Source: Streptomyces sp. NBC_01244
GTDB lineage: Bacteria; Actinomycetota; Actinomycetes; Streptomycetales; Streptomycetaceae
Assembly (NCBI RefSeq): GCF_035987325.1
Contig: NZ_CP108488.1
Coordinates: 62,001 to 126,000, forward strand
Reading direction: 5' to 3'
Length of the DNA: 64,000 nt
Shown here: positions 35,017-42,804 of the stretch, piece after piece
Layout: each line of letters starts with the position of its first letter
How positions within the stretch are numbered: the stretch's first letter is position 1
The notes under the pieces: model-generated
Told to the model about the DNA's origin: nothing
The model's database searches: none
What the model saw: only the letters and a program-made list of their open reading frames with translations
Made by a program: the position numbers and the translations under genes

Positions 35017-38000
35017 GTGAATGCGCGCAGGGTGCGGCAGGAGGCTGTGGCAACGTGGTTCGCGCGTGTCTTCCAGGCCGGGGGCAATCAGATCGTTTTC
35101 CAGGGCGATGCTCCTTACCGGTTGTCGGTGTGGCCGCGGGAACGGGCACAACCTCCCCCAGCTGAGAAGGCCCTGGCCCGACCGAGTCTGTTGTTGCAGG
35201 CGGGGTTGGAGGTGGTGGGGTTCACGGGCCGGCATTGGGAGCTGGAGAAGCTCCTGGAGTGGCAGGGAGGTCCGCCTTTCGCTGTCCGGCTGCTGCATGG
35301 TCCTGGAGGACAGGGCAAGAGCCGTCTGGCAGCAGAAGTCGCACGGGGGTGGGGCGGGCAGGGGTGGGTGGTACTGCGCGCTCATCATCGTGACGACCCT
35401 GCCGGACCGGCAGCCCTGGAGCAGCCGCCGACTGAGGGTGTGGCGGGAGTGCTGGTGGTGGTCGATTATGCGGAGCGGTGGGCGGTACCGGACCTGCTGC
35501 AGCTGCTGACCGATACCGCCGCTGCGGCCGGGGCGGTGGTGCGGGTGCTCCTGTTGGCCCGTCCCACCGGGTGGTGGTGGAGTGGCCTGTGTCAGCAGAT
35601 CCCCAGGGCCGTCGGACGGCCGGAGGTGGAGCCGGACGACCTTTTGCTGCCGCCGGTGGAGGAGACGACCCTATGTGATCCGGAAGAGGCCCGGCGGGAT
35701 CTGTTCCACCAGGCCAGGGACCGGTTCTGTGGTCTGCTGGGCGTGCCGGACCCCGACCGTATCGTTGCCCCCGCCGGACTGGACTCCTATCCGGATTACC
35801 ACCTGGTCCTCGCGGTCCACATGGCTGCCCTGGTCCTGGTCCTGGCCGCCCACGACCACGACCACGACACCACGAACGGCGGCGACCGGTCCGGGAGCGC
35901 CCCGCTCTGGGCGGGCGGGTGGGGGGCGGAACCGGTGGAGGTGTCGCAGTTTCTGTTGACGCGTGAACGCCTGCACTGGGAGGCGGTGTTCACGCGCGCC
36001 AAGCCGCCCCTGCTCACCGAGCCAGACGCGATGGGTCAGGCCGTCTACCTCGCTACTCTCACCGGCCCTGTGCACTACAGGGACGGCCTGGCCGCGCTCA
36101 CCCGGGCCGGGGTGGAGTCCGCTCAGCCCCCCGGCCAGATCCTCAAGGACCACGCCCACTGTTACCCGCCGCCCGGTAACCAGACCGTGCTGGAGCCCTT
36201 GTACCCTGACCGGCTCGGCGAGGACTTCATCGGTTTGCTTACCCCCGCCTCCAGCCCCCGCCCTACGGCCGGACGGCGGAGCGGCAACAGGGCTGCCTTC
36301 CCCACCGATCCCTGGGCGACGGCCGCATCCGCCCGCCTTCTCCTTCCGCGCGCCAGTGACACCCCCGGCCCCGCAGCGGCATGGGTGCACCCTGCCCTGA
36401 CCACCCTTATCGAGACCGCACACCGGTGGCCCGACATCGCTAGCGATGTGCTCTTCCCGCTCCTGCGTGCCCGCCCACAGCTCGCCCTGGCTGCGGGCGG
36501 AGCCGCTCTGGTCTCTCTCACTGCCCTGCCGGGTATCCCCCTCGACCTCCTCGCGGCCATTGAGGAGCACCTTCCCGCTCATCGGCACATCGACCTCGAT
36601 GCGGGGATCGCCGCCCTGGCTCAGCGCCTGGCCGAGCACCGCCTCGCCACCACCGCAGACCGGGCCGAGCGCGCCCGTCTCCACTACAACCTCGCCACGT
36701 GCCTTCACCGCGCGGGACTCCACGACCAAGCTCTGGACACCAGCCGCCAGGCCGTGCTCATCTGGCGCCAACTGGCCGATCTCGACCACGCCATGCAGCT
36801 GCCTAGCCTGGCAGTGTCGCTGAACAACCACGCCGTCCTGTTGGCCCAGGTGGGGCGGCGGGATGAAGCAGTCCCCGTGTCTCAGGAAGCCGTTGACACC
36901 TATCGGGAACTGGCCGCCCTCGACCGCGACACATACCTGGCCGGGCTGGCGATGTCGGTCCACAACCACGCCATCCGCCTGGCCCAGGTGGGGCAAAGGG
37001 CTGCAGCACTCGCCGTCTCCCAGGAAGCGATCGACATTTGCCGGGAACTGACCGACCTCAACCGCAAGGCCCACCTTCCCGAGCTGGGTGGCTCGGTCAC
37101 CACCTACGCGGCCCTATTGGCCGACGCCGGGCGGCGGGGTGAAGCCCTGGTCGCCTCCCAGGAAGCAGTCGAACTGTGCCGGGAACTAGTCGCCCTCAAC
37201 CGCAACACCCACCTTCCCGAGCTGGGTGGCTCGATCCACAACCACGCCGTCTGCTTGGCGGAGGCAGGCCGATTGGCCGAAGCAGTGCCCGTCTCCCAGG
37301 ATGCCGTCGATCTACGCCGGGAACTGGCTGGCCTCAACCGTGACGCCCACCTCCCGGACCTGGCCGCCTCGGTGACTAACCATGCGAACCGGCTGGCAGA
37401 GGCAGGAAGGCACAAGGACGCGCTCCCTCTATCCCAGGAAGCCGTTGACACCTACCGGGAACTGGCCGATATCAACCGCGCCGCCCACCTCCCCGACCTG
37501 GCAATGTCGGTCCATAACCACGCCATCCGCCTGGCCCAGGTGGGGCAAAGGGCTGCAGCACTCGCCGTCTCCCGGGAAGCACTCAAACTACGCCGGGAAC
37601 TCGTCGCTCTCAACCACGACGCCCACCTACCCGACTTGGCGATGTCGATCTACAACTACGCGACCCTGCTGGCCCATGCCGGGCGACCCAATGAAGCCCT
37701 GGCCGCATCCCAGGAAGCCCTTGCGCTACGCCGGGAATTAGTCGCCCTCAACCGCGACGCCCACCTGCCCGACCTGGCGAGGTCGGTTAGCGGCCACGCT
37801 GTTCGCTTGGCCCAGGTAGGGCGCCGGAATGAAGCCATGGCCGCCTCCCAGAAAGCACTCGAAATGGGGCGGGAATTGGCCGACCGCAATCGCGACGCCT
37901 ACCTTCCCGACCTGGCGGTGTCGATCAATAACCACACGGCCCGGCTGGCCGATGCCGGGCGACCCAATGAAGCCCTGGCCGCATCCCAGGAAGCACTCGC

Positions 38001-38583
38001 ACTACGCCGGGAGCTGACCGACCGCAATCGCGACGCCTACCTCCCCGACCTGGCGGTCTCGGTCAGAAACCACGCGGCTCTGCTGGCCAATGCCGGGCGA
38101 CCCAATGAAGCCCTGGCTGCCTCCCAGGAAGCGATCGACATTTACCGGGAACTGGCCGACCTCAACCGCGACGGCTATCTGCCCGACCTGGCGAGGTCCT
38201 TGCGCAACCTCGTAGGTCTGATGATGAGGGCAGGACGGTGGGAAGAAGCGGTATCCGTCTCCCAGGAAGCTGTCGACGCCCACCGCGCACTGGTCGGCCT
38301 CAACCGCGACGCCTACTTGCGCGACTGCGTCCAGACCCTAGCCGCTTCTGGAGAGGTACTGGTGGAAGCCGGACGGCTCCATGAAGCTGTGTCTGCCTTG
38401 GGAGAGGGGCTTTTGCTCGGCCGATTACTGCCTGCGGAAGCACAGGGAATCCTCGGGGTGATCGTCGATCTGCTGCGCCGGTGCTACGCCCTCGATGCGC
38501 CCGTCACCGACAGCGCCTTCCATGCCGTCACCGGACAACACGCCCCTGTGTGGATGCAACAGCCTCCCAGACCAGACCGGTGA
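35017..38583 (+). CDS. Large STAND-like P-loop NTPase with 46-residue TPR array (locus 2)
   Basis: The product has 1,188 residues. The N-terminus carries GGNQIVFQGDAPYRL (about 22-36), then the P-loop domain: Walker A GPGGQGKSRLAAEV (94-107), Walker B VLVVVDYAERW (145-155) and sensor strand VRVLLLARP. The family block matches locus 1 closely (LAVHMAALVLV; DHAHCYPP; TVLEPLYPDRLGEDF). From residue 564, twelve consecutive 46-residue TPR-type repeats, such as AGRPNEALAASQEALALRRE followed by LPDLAVSVRNHA, make a long superhelix. A partial thirteenth repeat follows, with no SseB domain. The GTG start follows GAGGGG. The architecture suggests a ligand-sensing NLR-like ATPase signalling to the upstream membrane protein. 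Confidence 0.85.
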   Translation: MNARRVRQEAVATWFARVFQAGGNQIVFQGDAPYRLSVWPRERAQPPPAEKALARPSLLLQAGLEVVGFTGRHWELEKLLEWQGGPPFAVRLLHGPGGQGKSRLAAEVARGWGGQGWVVLRAHHRDDPAGPAALEQPPTEGVAGVLVVVDYAERWAVPDLLQLLTDTAAAAGAVVRVLLLARPTGWWWSGLCQQIPRAVGRPEVEPDDLLLPPVEETTLCDPEEARRDLFHQARDRFCGLLGVPDPDRIVAPAGLDSYPDYHLVLAVHMAALVLVLAAHDHDHDTTNGGDRSGSAPLWAGGWGAEPVEVSQFLLTRERLHWEAVFTRAKPPLLTEPDAMGQAVYLATLTGPVHYRDGLAALTRAGVESAQPPGQILKDHAHCYPPPGNQTVLEPLYPDRLGEDFIGLLTPASSPRPTAGRRSGNRAAFPTDPWATAASARLLLPRASDTPGPAAAWVHPALTTLIETAHRWPDIASDVLFPLLRARPQLALAAGGAALVSLTALPGIPLDLLAAIEEHLPAHRHIDLDAGIAALAQRLAEHRLATTADRAERARLHYNLATCLHRAGLHDQALDTSRQAVLIWRQLADLDHAMQLPSLAVSLNNHAVLLAQVGRRDEAVPVSQEAVDTYRELAALDRDTYLAGLAMSVHNHAIRLAQVGQRAAALAVSQEAIDICRELTDLNRKAHLPELGGSVTTYAALLADAGRRGEALVASQEAVELCRELVALNRNTHLPELGGSIHNHAVCLAEAGRLAEAVPVSQDAVDLRRELAGLNRDAHLPDLAASVTNHANRLAEAGRHKDALPLSQEAVDTYRELADINRAAHLPDLAMSVHNHAIRLAQVGQRAAALAVSREALKLRRELVALNHDAHLPDLAMSIYNYATLLAHAGRPNEALAASQEALALRRELVALNRDAHLPDLARSVSGHAVRLAQVGRRNEAMAASQKALEMGRELADRNRDAYLPDLAVSINNHTARLADAGRPNEALAASQEALALRRELTDRNRDAYLPDLAVSVRNHAALLANAGRPNEALAASQEAIDIYRELADLNRDGYLPDLARSLRNLVGLMMRAGRWEEAVSVSQEAVDAHRALVGLNRDAYLRDCVQTLAASGEVLVEAGRLHEAVSALGEGLLLGRLLPAEAQGILGVIVDLLRRCYALDAPVTDSAFHAVTGQHAPVWMQQPPRPDR
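36706..38361 (+). repeat. Coding tandem array, 12 units of 138 bp
   Basis: Units of exactly 46 codons repeat twelve times without indels. Some share long identical stretches, for example the units beginning near 36976 and 37531 (both encode AQVGQRAAALAVS) and those near 37675, 37951 and 38089 (AGRPNEALAASQEA). This points to recent duplication and recombination within the gene. Confidence 0.9.
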
Positions 38584-38639
38584 GGTGCTCCGAATGTGAA
38601 GCTCCGCCGGGCATGCGAGGTCAGGCTGCGGGCCTGGAA

Positions 38640-39211
38640 AGGGAACGGAAGGCGTACCTGGCCCGGCTGGAGAAGCTCGTGCACACCTACCGGGCAGGGT
38701 GTGAGCGAAGTACGGGCTCCAGTCGGCGACCGCCATGCACGGGCGGTACGAGCTGCTGGCGCACCCGGTGTCGCAACTCGCCCGGGTGCTGCGGGATGCA
38801 CTGGCCGAGCTCGACCCCGGCTGGTGCCCGACATGGGACGCCGGCTGGCAGCGCTGCTTTCGGCTCGTGCAGAACCATCTGAAGAACGGCGGCCGCGTGC
38901 CGTTGGGGGCCGGGGAGGTCGTGGTCCAGGGCGAGGACTTGGGGCGGTGGGCCCAGGGGTGCCGGTTCTGCTGGGATGCTCTGCTGCCCGCGCAGCAGTG
39001 GCTGCTGGAGAACGCCCTCGGACTCGAACCAGCCGGTGAGGACGAGCGGCCGGAGAAGCGCACGCAGGACACAAGTGGAAGCTCAACCTGCGGGCGGCAA
39101 AGGCGTTCCACATGCGTGAGGGGCATCTGTCGGTGCCGAGGAAGCGCGTCGAGCACGTGGAGACGGTCGACGCGCTGACAGGCGCCCAGGGGGCAGTTGG
39201 TCCTGGATGAC
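38640..39211 (+). pseudogene. Decayed helicase-associated (HA) domain gene
   Basis: Pieces in different plus-strand frames match the repeat region of actinomycete proteins with helicase-associated domains: ERERKAYLARLEKLVHTYRA, then WDAGWQRCFRLVQNHLKNGG, LGRWAQGCRFCWDALLPAQQ and WKLNLRAAKAFHMREGHLSV followed by PRKRVEHVE. At least two frame changes separate them and no helicase motor is present. It lies inside the composite transposon downstream of the NTPase gene and may be a leftover of the donor locus. Confidence 0.7.
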
Positions 39212-39390
39212 GTCTCTGGCGGCCCACCGTGTCTACGGCGGTCCGTCCGACCGCCTTCTGCGGGGCTGGCGTAGACGTGTCGTGGCGGCATGGGGATGAT
39301 CCCTGGGGGGAGGGCGGTGGTCGGCAGTCTCCGCGGGTCCCCTACGGGAGAGACCCCAGGCCCGCCCCTGACTTCAGCCTCGAAGTCACT

Positions 39391-40037
39391 GAGCCCTTTT
39401 CGAGCTGGCGGTGCTGACCACGAGTTGGACTGTCCTGCGGAACGACGAAGCTCCTGGTAGACGGGTTCTCGACCAAGATCACCCGTGTCCGCCAGGAGCT
39501 TCGCGTGCTTGTCTACCCGTCCTCGATTGATCTGTCCGGCCGCACTTTGCGGTTCCTGACCAGGCAACTGACAGCCCGGCGGCAGGAGATCGGAACGCGG
39601 TGGCGGCGCCTTCCTGCCGGACGTCAGGCCCTGCTCGCCCTGGCCCACCTGCGGTGCGGTGACACTTACGCCCAGCTCGCCGCCGGGTTCGGCATCGGGA
39701 TCGCGACGGTGTACCGCTACATACGTGAAGCCGTCGAGGCCCTGGCCGCCCTCGCCCCGCCCTCGCCGATGCGGGGCTCAAATGCTGGGCGGACAAGGCA
39801 TACCAGGGCGCCGGCGGATCCGTCCGGGTTCCGTTTCGGGGCCGCCGCCTCAAGCGATGGAAGCGTCGCCACAACACCACCCACGCCAAGATCCGCTGCC
39901 TCGGCGAGCAGGCCACGGCCACCCTCAAGAGCTGGCGCCTCCTGCGGAAGCTCCGCTGCAGCACCAACCGAATCACCGACGTGGTGAAGGCAGTCCTCGT
40001 CCTTCACCACGCATCAGCGTGAGGTTGGAAAAGGCTC
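39391..40037 (+). repeat. Right copy of the internally deleted IS5-family element
   Basis: This is the inverted near-identical partner of 33857-34502. Tips are GAGCCCTTTTCGAGC (inner) and the complement of GAGCCTTTTCC (outer). Confidence 0.92.
39505..40021 (+). pseudogene. Internally deleted IS5-family transposase (right copy)
   Basis: It has the same N-terminal segment and deletion junction as the left copy. Following the shifted frame, the C-terminal part reads GLKCWADKAYQGAGG, RRHNTTHAKIRCLGEQATAT, LKSWRLLRKLRCSTNRIT and ends VVKAVLVLHHASA. The catalytic centre is lost. Confidence 0.9.
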
Positions 40038-40040
40038 AGT
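40038..40040 (+). repeat. Target-site duplication AGT (right)
   Basis: Direct repeat of 33854-33856 immediately outside the right terminus of the composite transposon. Confidence 0.8.
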
Positions 40041-40200
40041 GGGAGGTCGAAGCCCTGGAGCCGGACGAACTCCAGCACCTGGTCCTCGCCGCCGTCGCCC
40101 CGTACATCGACCGCGACGTCCTCGCGCGGCAGGGCTCCCGCGAGGAACAGCAGCGCCGCGCCCTTGGGGAGTTCGTCGGACGGTGGGGTGCGACGCATGA
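40041..40200 (+). pseudogene. 3' part of the gene hit by the composite transposon
   Basis: The frame continues the left piece with WEVEALEPDELQHLVLAAVA, PYIDRDVLARQGSREEQQ and RRALGEFVGRWG, then runs into an IS5 fragment. The gene was therefore hit twice. Composition is acidic and helical; no family name was recognised. Confidence 0.7.
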
Positions 40201-40204
40201 GGGG

Positions 40205-40410
40205 CCGCCGGTGCGCCAGTACGCCGCGACCAGCAGTACCCGGTCCTCCAGTGAAAGGCTCCAGGGCCGGCCCTTACGACCGCGTCCGCGCCTCGCGCCG
40301 CAGAACCGAGACCAGCTTCCCGAAGGCACGCGGGCTCAGCCCCGAGAACGGGGCTATCCAGGACGGCTCCAACGCCGTGATCACACCAGCCACACCAAGA
40401 TCGTTTCATG
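40205..40410 (-). pseudogene. IS5-family transposase N-terminal fragment
   Basis: The minus strand reads GVITALEPSWIAPFSGLSPR and AFGKLVSVLRREARTRS before a stop, and in a shifted frame LEDRVLLVAAYWRTGG. It is closely related to the N-terminal part of the transposase at 32154-32524, with about 190 alignable bases. It is a relic of a second copy of that element. Confidence 0.75.
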
Positions 40411-40435
40411 GAGTGACTGACGACCGACCTGCCTG

Positions 40436-41059
40436 TCAGCTGCCGCTCAGCGGAGATACCCACGAGGGGTCGTGTCGGGATCTCCTCGCGAGGTGGTCCA
40501 GCAGGTGCTCCGCCGCGATGGAGGCGGTGTCTTGCGGCGCGCCGACCACGCCCAAGGCGGCGGCAATCCTTGACGATGCTGTTTCCGGCACGTCCGGGTC
40601 GGTGAGGAAAGGAAGCAGCAGCAGGAAACGGACGGCCGTGTCATGGACGCCATCGGCCGTAAAGGACGGGCTATCAGCAATCCGGATCAGTTCACACCAT
40701 GTCAGCCCAGTGCCCGAGAAGTCGCCATCCCAGCTGGCGATCTGCTCGACACAACTCCTGCCTGGATGGGTCAGGAGGTAGTCGGTGGCGTAGTCGCCAT
40801 CCAGGTTGCGGTAGATCACCACAGCTCCGGGATCCTCTTCTGCCGGCACCCTGAACACCGGCCAGCGTTCAGGATCGAAGAGGACCTCGGACAGGGCATC
40901 GGCATCGGCGCCGTCCTCACCAAACCACTCCGGAACCGGCCGCTCAGCACACCCCCCGTCGCTGCACATCGACAGAAGGTAGTTCGACCAGAAGCCCAGG
41001 CGGGCCAGCAGTGACTCGCCCGCCACCAACGGGCCGACGTCGTATCCCTTGATCAGCAC
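40436..41059 (-). CDS. Hypothetical protein, 207 residues
   Basis: The product is acidic and soluble, with several tryptophans and cysteines: WSNYLLSMCSDGGCAERPVP, DPGAVVIYRNLDGDYATDYL and HPGRSCVEQIASWDGDFSGT. The pattern suggests a compact alpha/beta immunity-like or regulatory protein, but no family was recognised. I chose GTG 41059, before LIKGYDVGPLV, because codon bias is poor further upstream. GGAGG abuts this GTG, which is closer than usual, so the start is uncertain. It is a single gene between IS debris on both sides. Confidence 0.6.
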   Translation of the reverse strand: MLIKGYDVGPLVAGESLLARLGFWSNYLLSMCSDGGCAERPVPEWFGEDGADADALSEVLFDPERWPVFRVPAEEDPGAVVIYRNLDGDYATDYLLTHPGRSCVEQIASWDGDFSGTGLTWCELIRIADSPSFTADGVHDTAVRFLLLLPFLTDPDVPETASSRIAAALGVVGAPQDTASIAAEHLLDHLARRSRHDPSWVSPLSGS

Positions 41060-41654
41060 CCTCCGATCCTGCCACCAGCCACCGACACGGTCCGATCCCG
41101 GATCGGCAAGGGAGGACCGCCCAGTGACGGGACAGCCCTTGGAGGCCCTTGTGACGTCCACGTACCCGTCCTTGACTCGTCCATATCTCGGGCCTCTTTC
41201 TGTCGAGCGGCCCCTGCCGGCTCCGGCGAACCCCCGGTGAGCCGAACGTAGAGGTTCTCGGCTTCGCGAACGTTCGCCGGGGTCCCGGAGACGGTGGCTA
41301 CGACGATGGGGGCTCCGAGCAGGAGAGCAGCCCGGAGTGGGATCCGGAGTGCTCTCCTGTACCCGAGGCCGCCTACGCGTACGGTGACCGGCCGACCACG
41401 AAGGGCCGAACCCCTCCTTCAGGCCCGGTCTGGCCTTTCAGCCGGTCGCGGCAGCCATGTCGGGCGAGGCCGGGGAGTCAAGCATCGCGTCGCGGACCAG
41501 GCCTTCGGGCATCGACGCGGTAGCTGGTCCGCCACAGGGCGGCGCCGCTGGTCCAGGTGCAATCCTCCATGTGAGCATGGAGAGTCTCAACGAGCTGGTA
41601 GCGACGGTGTTTTCGGGGAATGCCATCTCACACGCCCTCTCTGACAGCTGCAAG
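41060..41654. other. No gene seen
   Basis: No frame with sustained coding character was found between the hypothetical gene and the IS5 remnant that begins at about 41655. Confidence 0.4.
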
Positions 41655-42064
41655 CGCCGGAGTCCCCTGGCGCTACCTACCGCACGACTTCCCACCCTGG
41701 CAGAGCGTCTACGGCTACTTCGCCCACTGGCAAAACGACGGCGTCTTCGACCGCCTCAACGGCCTCCTGCGCAGCCTGCTCCGCCAGGCCGAAGGCCGTG
41801 AACCTGAGCCCACCGCCTGCCCGCTCAACTCCCAAAGCATCAAGACCTCAGCCACCGTCCACCTCGCCGATCAGGGCATCGACCCCGCGAAAAAGATCAT
41901 CGGCCGCAAACGGCACATCGCCACCGACCCCCTCGGCCTCCTCCTGGCCGTCCTCGTCACCGCCGCCAGCGTCCACGAATCCGCCGCCGGCACCCACCTC
42001 ATCGACCACCTCGCAGCCCGCCACCCGCGGCATCGACCTCGAAATCGTCCAACGCGACACCTGA
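41655..42064 (+). pseudogene. IS5-family transposase, central fragment
   Basis: The plus strand encodes GVPWRYLPHDFPPWQSVYGY, FDRLNGLLRSLLRQAEGREP, QSIKTSATVHLADQGID and GRKRHIATDPLGLLLAVLVT, the central part of an IS5-family transposase including the first catalytic region. Near 42028 it jumps, by an internal deletion with frame change, to GIDLEIVQRDT and stops. The N-terminus and the catalytic glutamate region are absent. Confidence 0.8.
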
Positions 42065-42132
42065 CCCCAGATGAAACAGACAACCGAGAATCAAATGCTC
42101 ACTTAACAACTTGAGGGCAGTCTCCGTGTCCA

Positions 42133-42732
42133 TCACCCCGTACCGCTCGGCCAGGACGGATCGCGCCCGCTCAGCCCGACCGCCCGGTCCAGCAGCGGGG
42201 CCTCGTCCGGTACGGGGACGGCGGGGCCGAAGATGCCCCCGTTGTCCCCCTCTTCCTCCACCGATGCCAGCAGGAACCCGTACGAGGTCTGCAGCGCGGC
42301 CTGATCGGGTGCGTACTCCTGGCCGGTGGCCCGGGCCAGGTCCCAGCCGTGGATGACCAGTTCGTTGACGGCCACCAGGCCCGCGATCTCGCCAGGGAGG
42401 TCCACCCCGCCCGCACGGGTCGTGCCGGTCCAGGCGGCCGGATCCGTCCAGGCCTCGGCCAGCTCGCCGAGGATCCGGGGCAGTTCCTCGCGCCAGCCGG
42501 CGGGGAGGGAGGGGAGGGCTGTGCCGGGGTCCGTGTTCGTGGTGGGGCCCAGGTCCTTGCGGGCGGCGTCGCGGAACGCGACGGCCAGGCCGGTGAGGTG
42601 GCCCAGCAGGTTGCCGACCGCGTACGCGGGGCAGGGCGTCGGGTCGGCGAGCCGGGCTTCGGTGACGCCCGCCGCGAGTCGGGCCACGATCCGGCATTGC
42701 GGTCCGAGGTCGAGCATCGTCGTGTCGGTCAT
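42133..42732 (-). CDS. TIGR03086-like DinB/mycothiol-dependent family protein
   Basis: The product has 199 residues and follows the mycothiol-dependent maleylpyruvate isomerase-like fold: CPAYAVGNLLGHLTGLAVAF with a likely metal histidine (about residue 51), then ELVIHGWDLARATGQEY with a second histidine. In actinomycetes these DinB-like proteins use mycothiol for detoxification or isomerisation; the substrate here is unknown. I chose the ATG of TDTTMLDLGP, which follows GGAG; an earlier start seven codons upstream is less likely. It is monocistronic. Confidence 0.85.
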   Translation of the reverse strand: MTDTTMLDLGPQCRIVARLAAGVTEARLADPTPCPAYAVGNLLGHLTGLAVAFRDAARKDLGPTTNTDPGTALPSLPAGWREELPRILGELAEAWTDPAAWTGTTRAGGVDLPGEIAGLVAVNELVIHGWDLARATGQEYAPDQAALQTSYGFLLASVEEEGDNGGIFGPAVPVPDEAPLLDRAVGLSGRDPSWPSGTG

Positions 42733-42804
42733 CTGCCGCTCCTTCGGGGTCATGGATCTGACGGACCGCCCAGTCGGGAGGGGGAACCCCTCCCGAGCGT
42801 CATG

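Larger units (their letters stand above)
33857..40037. mobile_element. 6.18-kb composite transposon carrying an NTPase/TPR gene pair
   Basis: Two almost identical elements of about 646 bp, both internally deleted IS5-family sequences, lie in inverted orientation at the ends. Both outer tips begin GAGCCTTTTCC and are flanked by AGT. The cargo is a small membrane protein gene, a 3.6-kb NTPase/TPR gene and a decayed helicase-associated-domain gene. Neither end copy encodes a complete transposase, so movement would need a transposase supplied in trans. Confidence 0.85.
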
